Source of the DNA: Siccibacter turicensis LMG 23730
GTDB lineage: Bacteria > Pseudomonadota > Gammaproteobacteria > Enterobacterales > Enterobacteriaceae
DNA: 64,000 nt
Assembly (NCBI RefSeq): GCF_000463155.2
Contig: NZ_AWFZ01000042.1
Location: 1 to 64,000, forward strand
Reading direction: 5' to 3'
Under the pieces are notes generated by a model. That model saw only the letters and a list, made by a program, of their open reading frames with translations. It was not told where the DNA came from and made no database searches. Below, piece by piece: positions 1-9,202 of the stretch. A program made the translations under genes and the position numbers. Numbering within the stretch: position 1 is the stretch's first letter; every line of letters begins with the position of its first letter.

Positions 1-849
1 GGCCCGGCCGGGGAGGAGATTTACTGCGACAAATACGGACGCATCAAGGTGCAGTTCCCGTGGGACCGCTACGGGACGCAGAATGACCAGAGTTCCTGCT
101 GGGTGCGGGTGAGCCAGGGCTGGGCCGGCGGGCAGTACGGCATGGTGGCCATCCCGCGCATCGGGCATGAGGTGGTGGTGAGCTTCCTTGAGGGCGACCC
201 GGACCAGCCGATCGTCACCGGGCGCACCTACCATGCGACCAACCTCTCGCCTTATCCGCTGCCGCAGCATAAAACACGCATGGTCCTGCGTTCGGACACC
301 CACAAGGGCGATGGCTACAACGAACTCTCGTTCGAAGACGAAGCCGGAAAAGAGGAAGTGTTTCTGCGCGCCCAGAAAAATATGGCGGTGCGGGTGCTCA
401 ACTCCAAAGATGAACGCGTGGAGTACAACCGCACCACCAGTATTGGGCATGACGACGAACTGGTGATCGCCAATGACCGTAAGATCACGGTTGAGGGCAA
501 CCAGGATCATAAAACCACCGGCAACCGCGTATCGCTTACGGAAGGGGATGTGGGCATCCAGGTAAAAGGCGACCTCGCGCAGAAAATTGCCGGTGTGTTC
601 AGCATCGACAGCGCCGGCGACCTGACCATTCAGAGCGGCAGCAAGCTCACGCTTCGGGTGGGGGGGAGCTTCGTGGTGGTCCATGCCGGTGGTGTGGACG
701 TCAAAGGCCCTGCCATCAACCTTAACTCAGGGGGCAGCCCTGGCGATCTGCTGATCCCGGCGGACCCGGCGATTCTGAAAGCCGCCGCGGCGCAGGGCAC
801 GATGTTTGTCGCGCACTGCCCGAAGGAAGATAAGGAAGAGAAGGCATGA
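1..849 (+). CDS. vgrG: VgrG spike protein, T6SS-1 (3' part only)
   Basis: The reading frame is already open at base 1, so the start lies outside the window and 282 residues are visible. It begins in the gp5-like OB-fold part, with the conserved [10 protein letters not shown] stretch, then QFPWDRYG and the S-C-W-V-R-V segment. It continues into a repetitive beta-helical tail (DUF2345-like; runs such as [12 protein letters not shown]). VgrG trimers form the puncturing tip of the T6SS and carry PAAR proteins and cargo. There is no fused toxin domain: the frame ends about 40 residues after the beta-helix. The stop overlaps the start of the DUF4123 gene (ATGA at 846-849), which suggests translational coupling to an adaptor that loads cargo on this VgrG. 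Confidence 0.95.
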   Translation, partial: GPAGEEIYCDKYGRIKVQFPWDRYGTQNDQSSCWVRVSQGWAGGQYGMVAIPRIGHEVVVSFLEGDPDQPIVTGRTYHATNLSPYPLPQHKTRMVLRSDTHKGDGYNELSFEDEAGKEEVFLRAQKNMAVRVLNSKDERVEYNRTTSIGHDDELVIANDRKITVEGNQDHKTTGNRVSLTEGDVGIQVKGDLAQKIAGVFSIDSAGDLTIQSGSKLTLRVGGSFVVVHAGGVDVKGPAINLNSGGSPGDLLIPADPAILKAAAAQGTMFVAHCPKEDKEEKA

Positions 850-1739
850 GCCAGCAGGTGAAGTATGCAGTGATAGATGGCGCGAATGAGGAGGGGCTGC
901 TTAATTTCCTGGCAGAATATAATCCGCCGCACAGCTGCCTGTATGCCGAACCGTTGCAGCCCGAGCTGATTGCGCTTGCACCCTACCTGCTTGAAGTTAC
1001 CGAGGAGGTTGACGCCTGGCTTGCGACCAAAACCACACCGTGGGGGATCTATCTCTACGCCGCGGTGATGATGAAAGATCTGCGTCAGCATCTGCGAAAA
1101 TTTCTTCAGGTCCAGATACCCGGTGAGGAAAAACCCGTCTTTTTCCGCTTCTACGACCCGCGTACCGTTTGGGATTTTTTCTCGGTGCTGACCGACTGGC
1201 AAATCCACAGCGTAATGGGCCCAATCGATAAGATTGAAACGGTGTACGAGGGGACAGAACGTGAAGCAGGGTTTGAGGATGTGCGTAAGCAGTTCCCTTT
1301 TGCGGCACAAAGCATCCGAAAAGTGTTCGCGCTCGATCAAACCCAGCTGGATGCACTGAATAAACAGGCAGAAGCGCGTTACATTGCAGCCCTGACCGGT
1401 GCAACCAAAGTGCGTTATATGCCGGGCATCGCGTCGGTGTCATCCAGCGCCGCTTACGGGTTGCTTGATGAAGAGCGGCGGAGACTCACCGCACTACGTG
1501 AACAGCTGGACGCTTCGATTGGCATAACCGTGTCCCAGTGTTTTGCATTCTGTAAATCAAAAGGCATTGAGGATGACCGCTCCATCCGCGGGATGTTGAC
1601 GCTGATGATGGATAAAAAGGTTTATACGGTTGATGCGATGCCCGAGGGCTGGCTGACCATTCTCAATAACAGCGATGTACCCGGCCACTATCGCGCCGAA
1701 ACGCTACTGAAGCAGGAATTAGGTCACATTCCACGTTAA
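846..1739 (+). CDS. DUF4123 T6SS effector adaptor, cassette 1
   Basis: 297 residues. DUF4123 proteins (Tap/TEC adaptors) load effectors onto VgrG and are not themselves secreted in the systems studied. Recognisable family segments are [10 protein letters not shown] near residue 27, a T-P-W-G-I motif, [14 protein letters not shown] and [13 protein letters not shown]. The adaptor at 6675-7487 shares these motifs, e.g. PPHASLYADP, TPWGI and [14 protein letters not shown], so the two are clear paralogues. It overlaps vgrG by four bases and is followed 11 bases later by a cargo gene, the usual vgrG-adaptor-effector order. Unlike the AT-rich genes after it, its base composition matches the host, so it may mark a recombination boundary. 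Confidence 0.93.
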   Translation: MSQQVKYAVIDGANEEGLLNFLAEYNPPHSCLYAEPLQPELIALAPYLLEVTEEVDAWLATKTTPWGIYLYAAVMMKDLRQHLRKFLQVQIPGEEKPVFFRFYDPRTVWDFFSVLTDWQIHSVMGPIDKIETVYEGTEREAGFEDVRKQFPFAAQSIRKVFALDQTQLDALNKQAEARYIAALTGATKVRYMPGIASVSSSAAYGLLDEERRRLTALREQLDASIGITVSQCFAFCKSKGIEDDRSIRGMLTLMMDKKVYTVDAMPEGWLTILNNSDVPGHYRAETLLKQELGHIPR

Positions 1740-1750
1740 AGGAATAGCAT

Positions 1751-3283
1751 ATGGCAGGTAATAACTTATCTTTAAAAGCCGGTACTGTTTGCGCTACCTG
1801 TAATAACCCGGATCCGTGTTTGCATACTATTACCATCGATCAGTTTGATAAGAAAAAGCACATTTGGCCTGAAGAACAAAAAATTTATCTAAGCCTGCTT
1901 GATGATGGGAAGGGTTGTGATGGGACGATCCAATTAGAAAGTAAATGTGGGAAACCAGATTGTCCTGTCGCTACCCTTGAGAATGATGATGAGAAAATAC
2001 CACTTCAAGCCGGCGCAGCAACGCCGGTGAAGCTATATTTCAAAAAGCCTGGCGACGCATTTTCTCGACCTGTAAAAGTGTCTTCTCTCTGGGATTACTT
2101 AGACAATATAGCGCTACCTACAGATATGTTTAGCGAGCCTAATGAATATAACTTGATTACACAGGGCTGCTATCAGTGCAGTAATTACGCTAAAATAGAT
2201 GTATACCCGACAGTAGAGTTTCAGGTTGGCATTGGTTTTAGCTATGAGCAAAAGGGAAGAGAAAGAACGTGGAAAGAGCGCACGTCAGAAAGAATTGCCG
2301 CACAAAAAAACATGAAAAATGCGAAGCCAAAAAATAAGAACAAGCTTCGTAGTGGGTGGACCTTACACACAGATCAGTTTGAGATTGCTAAAGAATATAA
2401 AGTTAGTGCTGAATATCAGCTTAACGTAGGCGGTTTTGAACGTTCGAAAGATTTCTCGTATGCAACTAAGAAAATCGAGAGATATAAAACAATACAACAG
2501 ATTAATAAAATTAAAAAATTTATATCCAACTTAGCAGATAATCTTCTCGAAGATAAGGATTCGAAGGTTAAATCTCGCAAGATGATACCTTTAAATATTA
2601 ACTTTGCTCCTGTGCAAATGGGCGTGGCGTATGCCTATCAGCGTTTAGATGACATTGTTAATTCAAGTCATTATATCGGTTTTGTAGCAGCGCCATTATT
2701 GAAAACTGATTTGAAATTGAACATTTTACCACTGCTGGCAATGTTATCCCGCAATGCCAAAGTTGTTGAGTTTTGCAATAAACTAATCGCATCAAAAGCA
2801 TTAGATGTTTATATTATGGTTAGTTTGGACCTTCATATTTCAATTGCGGCCACCTTACAAAATCAAAGCTGGGAATTCTTTGAACCCGATGGAAAGGCGT
2901 TTACCGGAACGCTTGATACGGGTGAAGGAACCAAGCTACAGGGTGGGTTGACTGGTGAGATATCCGCTGCATATGACAAAGAGGCCCTGTGGGCAAATGT
3001 TTCATTCAAATTTCATATTGGCGGCTCAACTAAAATTCAAACGTCTCTTGGAGTAGCGCTTGATAATCACAGTGACGGACTGGATTTAGTTTGTTATCAC
3101 GATGGCATTGTGATTGATTTGAAATTTGAAACTGAATTTAAGGCCGAAGATAGAAGAGGAGAGTATTTCAATACTAAAAAATCGAAGCAATATGAGGAAA
3201 AAATAGTGCTAGGGAAACCTCATGAAATAGAAAATTCGCCTGTGAGAGTTAACTTGTTTGGAAAATCACGGCTAATTGCTTGA
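1751..3283 (+). CDS. Putative T6SS cargo/effector A, Cys-motif family, function unknown
   Basis: 510 residues; I do not recognise the family. The ATG has a good ribosome site (AAAGGA) about eight bases upstream. There is no signal peptide. The N-terminus carries a C-x-x-C-N-N-P-D-P-C-L-H motif (C14, C17, C23, H25), followed by C-G-K-P-D-C near residue 73 and C-Y-Q-C near residue 138, which resembles a metal site. A highly charged Lys/Arg linker (about 170-200) precedes a likely beta-rich C-terminal half ending with LVCYHDGIV. The protein at 7601-9202 has the same layout and shares C-x-N-P-D-x-C-x-H and LVFYHNGIV, so the two are homologues. Position directly after a DUF4123 adaptor and before exported partner genes argues for an anti-bacterial effector acting in the envelope; this is inference. 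Base composition is clearly AT-rich against its neighbours. Confidence 0.7.
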   Translation: MAGNNLSLKAGTVCATCNNPDPCLHTITIDQFDKKKHIWPEEQKIYLSLLDDGKGCDGTIQLESKCGKPDCPVATLENDDEKIPLQAGAATPVKLYFKKPGDAFSRPVKVSSLWDYLDNIALPTDMFSEPNEYNLITQGCYQCSNYAKIDVYPTVEFQVGIGFSYEQKGRERTWKERTSERIAAQKNMKNAKPKNKNKLRSGWTLHTDQFEIAKEYKVSAEYQLNVGGFERSKDFSYATKKIERYKTIQQINKIKKFISNLADNLLEDKDSKVKSRKMIPLNINFAPVQMGVAYAYQRLDDIVNSSHYIGFVAAPLLKTDLKLNILPLLAMLSRNAKVVEFCNKLIASKALDVYIMVSLDLHISIAATLQNQSWEFFEPDGKAFTGTLDTGEGTKLQGGLTGEISAAYDKEALWANVSFKFHIGGSTKIQTSLGVALDNHSDGLDLVCYHDGIVIDLKFETEFKAEDRRGEYFNTKKSKQYEEKIVLGKPHEIENSPVRVNLFGKSRLIA

Positions 3284-3365
3284 TATCGTTTTTCTATAAT
3301 GGCATTATGGAGATTAGCTTTGTCGGCTTTTATTTCATGATAATTAATCTTCATAAGGAATGGTA

Positions 3366-4376
3366 ATGTCTATTAAAACTGCTGTAGCGGCAGGGGTCTT
3401 ATTACTAGGTTATATTATGACATCCTATACATATGCTTCTGACAATAAAATAAAGATACGTTCCTTATTCAATATAAATAAAGCCTTTTGCGCTATTAAA
3501 ACCAATGGTGTATTAGGCATGGATAATCGATATTCTGCACTTGAGGGAGTGGGCATGGGCACATCAAGCACTAATGCTATGCTTGCCCTCGAAAATGGAA
3601 TAAATGACATTACGATCGAAATTGGTGCATTAGGATGGTTCTCTGATGAACATAGCAAACATCAAGTGCGTGATGAATTTAGCCCAGATTCATATTGTAA
3701 TGTTGCTTTGACGATTTTTTCTGGAGAAGAAAGAAAAACAGTTGCCCAGATAAAGGTTGCAGTCAATGACAAAGGTGTGCCTCAAGCGATAGGGTATGAC
3801 GAGGGTAAGCAGAAAATCGAGTCAAAAAAAATAGTAGCCTGGCAAGTTGAGGAAGGACACCTTGATGATAAATATTTCATCAAAAATTATTTTCCTAAAG
3901 ATATGACAATTTATCAATTCACGCAAAAGGTTTCTCTTAAAGGTATTCCGGAATGGCGCTGGGTTAAAGCGACTCCTTTTACCGGCAAACCCGAACAGGT
4001 TCAGGCGTTAAAAAATGCGTATGCAGAGTTATGGCGGTTATTTTCAGCGAAAGACAATTACGCCATAAAAAATAACATGAAAGAACTATTAAACGCTTGG
4101 GCTATCGCTACTGATTCTGATGTAGATGAATTATATAATAGTCATCAGTTTGTTACTAACTTTAAGGATAAAAGCTTTAGAATGATCCCGATAAATTGGG
4201 ATGATTATAAAGTTGAAGTAATGAATAAAGGAAGGCTTGTCCGGTTTGTAAATAAATCAGATCCCACTGTATATCCTTTGTCATATTACGTTAAAAATGA
4301 AGATGGAGGTAATGATATGCAATGGTTTACCCCTATCTTTTCGCTTGTTGATGGGAAGTTTATTCCGGTAATATAG
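3366..4376 (+). CDS. Exported partner protein, immunity candidate A1
   Basis: 336 residues from the ATG at 3366, preferred over the in-frame ATG at 3360 because AAGGA at 3355-3359 is spaced correctly only for 3366. The N-terminus is a Sec signal peptide with probable cleavage after YAS (about residue 25). Signature segments are AFCAIKTNGVL (C42), G-T-S-S-T-N-A-M-L-A-L-E-N-G, a second cysteine (about C111), W-D-D-Y-K-V-E-V-M-N-K-G-R-L-V-R-F and a C-terminal IFSLVDGKFIPVI. Two close paralogues follow and a fourth lies at 9153-10100, each exported and each downstream of a cargo gene. This is the arrangement of periplasmic immunity proteins. No known domain recognised; AT-rich like cargo gene A. 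Confidence 0.8.
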   Translation: MSIKTAVAAGVLLLGYIMTSYTYASDNKIKIRSLFNINKAFCAIKTNGVLGMDNRYSALEGVGMGTSSTNAMLALENGINDITIEIGALGWFSDEHSKHQVRDEFSPDSYCNVALTIFSGEERKTVAQIKVAVNDKGVPQAIGYDEGKQKIESKKIVAWQVEEGHLDDKYFIKNYFPKDMTIYQFTQKVSLKGIPEWRWVKATPFTGKPEQVQALKNAYAELWRLFSAKDNYAIKNNMKELLNAWAIATDSDVDELYNSHQFVTNFKDKSFRMIPINWDDYKVEVMNKGRLVRFVNKSDPTVYPLSYYVKNEDGGNDMQWFTPIFSLVDGKFIPVI

Positions 4377-4412
4377 TATCGACGATTTTAACCTTGCTGC
4401 AAAGAATAGCAA

Positions 4413-4436
4413 ATAGCGACAGTATCCTGTCGCTAT
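4413..4436 (+). terminator. Perfect 10-bp hairpin between partner genes A1 and A2
   Basis: ATAGCGACAG, loop TATC, CTGTCGCTAT. It lies 37 bases after the A1 stop and 31 bases before the A2 start. It lacks a long T-run, so it may be a processing or attenuation hairpin rather than a full terminator. Confidence 0.5.
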
Positions 4437-4466
4437 GCATTTCTATAAAGCGCCTGGAAATCACTA

Positions 4467-5468
4467 ATGCAGAATACCAGACTAAATGCGTTATTCCTTA
4501 CATTCTTGATGTTTATTTCACCTCTGACATGGTCTCAAAATAGCACTATATCAATTCGGACTATTTTTGATGTTAACTCGGCATTCTGCGCTATAAAAAC
4601 TAACGGCGTGCTCAATAGCAGTAACAGAAGTGCAGCATTAGCAGGTAGCGGGCATGGGACATCAAGCACGAATTCGATGCTGGCTTTAGAAAATGGTGAA
4701 AATGACATTACCTTAGAGTTCGGAGCGCTAGATTGGTTTTCCGATGGCACAGACAAAGGACGATTTCATCCTGACTCATCCTGTACGCTATCGTTAGTGC
4801 AGATTAAAGATGGTAAAGCTACGCAATTAGATAATATCAAAGTCACAATTAATAAGGATATGACGCCCTACGTTTCTGAAAGTGGTAATGATCAAGGGCG
4901 TATCAGTATCAATGCTGAAAAGATAAAGGCATATCAAGTAGTAGAGGGTCACTTCCCGGAAGATTACTTTAATAAAGACTATTTTCCAGTGAATATGGAA
5001 TTATACAGGTTCACAAAAAAAATCGTATTACAAGGTCTGCCTGAGTGGAAGTGGGTGAATGCAACTCGCTTCGTAGCAAATCCTGCACAGATACAAGCAT
5101 TAAAACAGCAATACCAGGATCTTTGGAATGACTTTGCCAGCAGAAATGATGGAGCTATAAAAGCAAAACTGCATGAATCATTACATGCCTGGGCGATAAC
5201 TACAAAAAGTGAACCGGATGATGTCTACAATGACTTCAATTTTGTGGATGGATTTAAAAATAAAAACTTCAAGATGATCCCCATTAACTGGAACGATTAT
5301 GAAATTGAGGTGATGAATAAAGGGAGATTGGTTCGTTTTATTAATAAAAGCATACCAACTTATTCACTCTTGACTTATTATATTCTTGATGAGAATGGCA
5401 ATGAGAGACTTAGAACTTACTCGCCGATATTTTCTTTGGTTGATGGAAGGTTTATCCCTGTAATATAA
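4467..5468 (+). CDS. Exported partner protein, immunity candidate A2
   Basis: 333 residues, paralogue of the flanking genes. Signal peptide with probable cleavage near TWS-Q (about residue 23). It keeps the family signatures: AFCAIKTNGVL, GTSSTNSMLALENGENDITLE, the second cysteine in S-S-C-T-L, LPEWKWV, MIPINWNDYEIEVMNKGRLVRFINKS and a C-terminal IFSLVDGRFIPVI. The two conserved cysteines in an exported protein suggest a periplasmic disulfide. The three copies differ most in the middle third, as expected if they track different cargo variants; this is inference. AT-rich composition. Confidence 0.8.
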   Translation: MQNTRLNALFLTFLMFISPLTWSQNSTISIRTIFDVNSAFCAIKTNGVLNSSNRSAALAGSGHGTSSTNSMLALENGENDITLEFGALDWFSDGTDKGRFHPDSSCTLSLVQIKDGKATQLDNIKVTINKDMTPYVSESGNDQGRISINAEKIKAYQVVEGHFPEDYFNKDYFPVNMELYRFTKKIVLQGLPEWKWVNATRFVANPAQIQALKQQYQDLWNDFASRNDGAIKAKLHESLHAWAITTKSEPDDVYNDFNFVDGFKNKNFKMIPINWNDYEIEVMNKGRLVRFINKSIPTYSLLTYYILDENGNERLRTYSPIFSLVDGRFIPVI

Positions 5469-5508
5469 ATATCGCATTCTCTTATTATGTATTTGTATAA
5501 CTATGTGT

Positions 5509-5525
5509 AGCGATTGCAAATCGCT
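5509..5525 (+). terminator. Short hairpin between partner genes A2 and A3
   Basis: Seven-base stem AGCGATT/AATCGCT with loop GCA, placed like the hairpin at 4413-4436. No T-run follows. Confidence 0.35.
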
Positions 5526-5560
5526 GCTATTCACGCATAAATTATAATTCAGGATAGCTT

Positions 5561-6571
5561 ATGTTCAATGCAAGCCTCACCAGGGCATGGTTACTGACAT
5601 TGCTCGCTTTCACATCTGATATATGGGCCGTGCAAAATAAGCTATCCATACGATCCGTTTTTGATATCAAATCTGCGTTTTGCGCGATAAAGACTAATGA
5701 TGTGTTAGGCCTCGATAATCGTAATTCAGCTTTAGCTGGCAGGGGGTTTGGAACAGCAAGTACTAATTCCATGCTATTACTTGAGAACGGTATTAATGAT
5801 ATCTCACTGGAGTTAGGTTCAGTGAACTGGTTCGTTAATGACAATCGTCAGAAGAAAGAGGATTTTAATCCTCAAGCTTCTTGTCATGTTTCCCTGATTG
5901 CCTATGAAAATGGTAAATCTACAACGTTACAAAGTTTGGATGTGGCAATAAACAGTGACGGCGAACCCTATGATAAAAATGGCAGCGTCAAAGGTCATCA
6001 GCAAAGCACAGCTAAAGTAGAGAAAGTCCTGGCAAACGATACTGAGAAAGGGCATTTTCCTGACGATTATTACAATGAGTATGATTACCCGCAGGGGATG
6101 TATGTTTATAGATTTACCAGGTCAGTGGAAGTCAGCGGACTGCCTGAATGGAAATGGACTAAAGCAACGCCATACACTGGAACTCCACAACAGCTATTAA
6201 AACTTAAGCAGGCATATGAAAATCTATGGGAAGCTTTTGCTTCCCAAAAAGATAGCGTTATAAAAGCTGAGGTGCAAGAAAGTTTAAAGGCGTGGAGTTT
6301 CTCTACAGACTCTGATCCCAATAGCATCTACGATGATTTAGAATTTGTGGCTGATTTAAAAAATCCTGGCTTTAAAATGATTCCCATTAAGTGGGAAGAC
6401 TATAAGGTCGAAGTGATGAATAAAGGGAGGATGGTGAAATTTGTTAATAAATCAACACCAAGCTTCTCACCCATTTCCTATCTGGTTCAGGATGACGAAA
6501 ATGGTGAAGTTATCGGTACTTATTCGCCCATTTTTTCCATGGTCGATGAGAAATTTATCCCCGTCATCTGA
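5561..6571 (+). CDS. Exported partner protein, immunity candidate A3
   Basis: 336 residues, third tandem paralogue. The signal peptide ends near IWA (about residue 23). Family signatures are SIRSVFDIKSAFCAIKTNDVL, GTASTNSMLLLENGINDISLE, the second cysteine in A-S-C-H-V, LPEWKWTKATPYTG, MIPIKWEDYKVEVMNKGRMVKFVNKS and IFSMVDEKFIPVI. AGGA lies about six bases before the ATG. It is the last AT-rich gene before the GC-rich second cassette begins at 6675. Role inferred as immunity or a decoy against related cargo from other strains. Confidence 0.8.
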   Translation: MFNASLTRAWLLTLLAFTSDIWAVQNKLSIRSVFDIKSAFCAIKTNDVLGLDNRNSALAGRGFGTASTNSMLLLENGINDISLELGSVNWFVNDNRQKKEDFNPQASCHVSLIAYENGKSTTLQSLDVAINSDGEPYDKNGSVKGHQQSTAKVEKVLANDTEKGHFPDDYYNEYDYPQGMYVYRFTRSVEVSGLPEWKWTKATPYTGTPQQLLKLKQAYENLWEAFASQKDSVIKAEVQESLKAWSFSTDSDPNSIYDDLEFVADLKNPGFKMIPIKWEDYKVEVMNKGRMVKFVNKSTPSFSPISYLVQDDENGEVIGTYSPIFSMVDEKFIPVI

Positions 6572-6591
6572 TCACAGCATATTGACCAAAA

Positions 6592-6607
6592 CCCGCAACC
6601 CTGCGGG
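6592..6607 (+). terminator. Small GC hairpin after partner gene A3
   Basis: CCCGCA, loop ACCC, TGCGGG, between the third partner gene and the second DUF4123 gene. No T-run, so a weak terminator at best. Confidence 0.3.
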
Positions 6608-6674
6608 ACTCACAATAGTCATTTGAATCAGCTTCATTACACGCTTGCATATCCACTCTGAAAAAAGGTGAAAA

Positions 6675-7487
6675 ATGCGTACTCCTGTTAACTGGGCAAT
6701 AATTGACGCGGCTGCCGAGCCTGCGCTATTCGCTATGCTTGAGGATCTCGATCCTCCCCATGCAAGCCTCTATGCCGATCCCGTACCGGACGAGATTGGT
6801 CGTCTGGCGCCCTGGCTGGTGCAGGTCACCCCAGAGGTGCAGGACTGGTTACTGACGCGTGAAACCCCGTGGGGGATCTTCATTAAAAGCGCCGCTGAGA
6901 TGCCAGCTCTGCGCCAGCATCTGCGGAAATTCCTTCATGTCCAAATCCCGGACGAAGAGAAGCCGGTAATATTCCGCTTCTACGACCCGCGGAATATCTG
7001 GCCAATGCTTGAGATACTGACCCCCTGGGATCAGCATTCGTTTTTAGGTCCTGTTGAGGCGATTTCGACGCATTATAAAGGCAGCGAACGTAGCGAAGAT
7101 TTTGCAGCCCTGCGAGAGCAGTATCCTCGCGGCAGCAGTTCCCGACGCAAGATTATGAAAATTACCCCGCTACAAATGGAACAGCTGGGGGACATTTTCG
7201 AACAGCGCTACATCGATCAGCTCATTGAGAAAATGGCTGAATGGCAAGGCAACCCCGGTACGCTGAACGCAGATGGTATCAGCACTACCTTCCGCTGGCT
7301 TAAAGCGCAGGGCATTACCGATGACCGCAGCATTCGTGGCCTGTTTCGCCTGTTTTATGAGAAGCAGTGTCTCACGGTCGATTCCTTTCCTCCCCACTAC
7401 AAAGCCGTGCTGAGTGATGAAGGTGAGGAGGGCGTCTATAAAGCTGAGTCGCTGCTGATACAGGAACTGGGTGACGTTCCTTTATAA
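6675..7487 (+). CDS. DUF4123 T6SS effector adaptor, cassette 2
   Basis: 270 residues, paralogue of the adaptor at 846-1739 (shared PPH-x-x-LYA-x-P, [32 protein letters not shown]). AAAAAGGTGAAAA precedes the ATG. It starts the second cargo cassette and is followed after 113 bases by the cargo gene at 7601. No second vgrG is present, so both adaptors probably serve the VgrG at 1-849, or this one serves a VgrG elsewhere. Composition is host-like. The matching adaptor-cargo-partner order in both cassettes points to duplication or repeated insertion at a common adaptor sequence. Confidence 0.92.
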   Translation: MRTPVNWAIIDAAAEPALFAMLEDLDPPHASLYADPVPDEIGRLAPWLVQVTPEVQDWLLTRETPWGIFIKSAAEMPALRQHLRKFLHVQIPDEEKPVIFRFYDPRNIWPMLEILTPWDQHSFLGPVEAISTHYKGSERSEDFAALREQYPRGSSSRRKIMKITPLQMEQLGDIFEQRYIDQLIEKMAEWQGNPGTLNADGISTTFRWLKAQGITDDRSIRGLFRLFYEKQCLTVDSFPPHYKAVLSDEGEEGVYKAESLLIQELGDVPL

Positions 7488-7600
7488 GCCGCATTGCATT
7501 ACTCCCTTCGCACGCTTTCTGCGCAAATCCACACGCTGTGTTATCTGAAAGCATCCCTGTCAGTTTGGGCTGACGTTCTTTGCATATTTAAGGATGAAAA

Positions 7601-9202
7601 ATGACAAGTCTGACGGCGGGTTCGCCATCGTGTAACTGCAAAAATCCTGATACCTGTATTCATGCCTTTACCCTGAAGGTAAAAGACAGGACGTTCACGT
7701 ACAAACAAAACGGCTTTATCGATTCGGTTGATGCTATCGACGAGGGCGGCAAGGGCGTGCCGTTATCCCTGACCTTAACCGGTAAGGCCTGCGTGTCACA
7801 CAACCCCAAGTGTCCGCAGGGCGAGATCTACAGCATCGACGAGAGTAAAACCCTTAAAACGTTTAATAACGGCGTCACCAGTTACCCGGCGCGTTTCGAC
7901 AGCAGCAAAGTGCGCTTCTTCGATCGGTTCGACTCCATCGATTTCCTGGTGGATTACGTACTGGCGAAAGACGTAAAGACCGTGATGCCCAAAACGGCGT
8001 ACATGCTGCACGTCGGCCAGTGCCGCGGGGAGTCGTTTGTCCAGAAGCCGCTGACGTTTGCCGACGGGGTATCCCAGATTATCAATCTCGCCCCGAGCGG
8101 CACGGTGTGGGCCAATATCAATATCTTCCCGGACTTCAAATGGGAAACCAGCGTCTCGATCGGGGCCGGGCAGACGGTGGATGAGTACAGCGACCAGCAG
8201 CTTCGCCGGCAGCAGCGGGCGCAGAACGCCAGCGAGGGTATGCCGCAGCGCGGGCATCGCGGCTGGACGCGGCGTCCCCGCTACTCCATCACCAGTTCGC
8301 TGGAGATCGAAGGCAAGCTGACCGCCAAAATGGGGGGCCTGAGTCAGGACTACTCCGGCTCGCTGAAAAAGGACTTTGAACGCAAGGCCCAGCGCATTTC
8401 GCTTATCAACAAATCGATGCAGACCATCGATACCGTCACCAAAGCGCTGTCGACAAACGACGGCGGCGGGAAAATTAAGCTGCTTAACACCGAAATCCTC
8501 TTCCCCAAGCTGGAAATCAAGGGCAGCGGGGAGCTGAAAGAGGACGCCGACTCCAAGTCGCTCTACATCGAAAGGCAGGTATCGCTCGGGCTGGCGCCGC
8601 TGGTAGGGATGAAAATCACCCTCGATCTGCTGCAGGCGTTTGCCGCGTGGTATCGCGCGGATGTGGTGCTCGCCGCGGTTCGTGAAGGCCTGGCGTCGGG
8701 TGAGCAAAATTATCAGGATGGCGGCAATGCGGCGTTTGTCGGCATGAAGTTCGATTTGGTGGCGGAAGGGGAGGTTGCGCTGACGCTGGCCTTCAAATCT
8801 GACGCGAAAAGTAAGTGGGAGTGGCAAAAAGTCGACAGCGCCGAAGCCAAACTGAAGCTGACCATTGAGGCAAATGTGCGTGCGGGCATACGTATTTATA
8901 TCGCCAACGGGGCGTTAACCGTGGGCGGAAAAGCGGTGGCCGAAGGCTGCCTCGGTTTAGATAACTCTGTGAAAGATAAGCTTGATTTGGTATTTTACCA
9001 TAACGGCATCGTTGCAAAAGTATACGTCAATTACAACGTTGGCCTGGCGTCGAAATCCGAACGCGTCTCACGACCCCAGGGGCTTCCGGCCAGTACCACA
9101 TCGACCGGGAAATCAGGGAAGGGCGACAATATTGAAAAGGAGTGGGTGATCCATGACAAGCTGGAAAAGAAAAACTCAACCGCGCGCTTTAATCTCGCTT
9201 AG
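7601..9202 (+). CDS. Putative T6SS cargo/effector B, Cys-motif family, function unknown
   Basis: 533 residues, homologue of the protein at 1751-3283. The N-terminus carries C-N-C-K-N-P-D-T-C-I-H (C11, C13, C19, H21), then C-V-S-H-N-P-K-C and a later G-Q-C-R. A basic Arg/Gln-rich linker around 200-225 is followed by SSLEIEGKLTAKMGGL and a charged helical stretch. The C-terminal half has likely beta-strands and ends with LDLVFYHNGIV plus a Ser/Thr/Gly/Lys tail. There is no signal peptide and no catalytic motif I recognise. The gene overlaps the downstream exported partner by 50 bases, a tight link typical of effector-immunity pairs. It is GC-rich, unlike homologue A, so the two copies have had different histories. 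Confidence 0.7.
   Translation: MTSLTAGSPSCNCKNPDTCIHAFTLKVKDRTFTYKQNGFIDSVDAIDEGGKGVPLSLTLTGKACVSHNPKCPQGEIYSIDESKTLKTFNNGVTSYPARFDSSKVRFFDRFDSIDFLVDYVLAKDVKTVMPKTAYMLHVGQCRGESFVQKPLTFADGVSQIINLAPSGTVWANINIFPDFKWETSVSIGAGQTVDEYSDQQLRRQQRAQNASEGMPQRGHRGWTRRPRYSITSSLEIEGKLTAKMGGLSQDYSGSLKKDFERKAQRISLINKSMQTIDTVTKALSTNDGGGKIKLLNTEILFPKLEIKGSGELKEDADSKSLYIERQVSLGLAPLVGMKITLDLLQAFAAWYRADVVLAAVREGLASGEQNYQDGGNAAFVGMKFDLVAEGEVALTLAFKSDAKSKWEWQKVDSAEAKLKLTIEANVRAGIRIYIANGALTVGGKAVAEGCLGLDNSVKDKLDLVFYHNGIVAKVYVNYNVGLASKSERVSRPQGLPASTTSTGKSGKGDNIEKEWVIHDKLEKKNSTARFNLA

Noticed and set aside
4413-5525. Interpreting the intergenic hairpins as attC-like recombination sites
   Set aside because: They are short, differ in sequence and lack the conserved core sites; no integrase gene is present.
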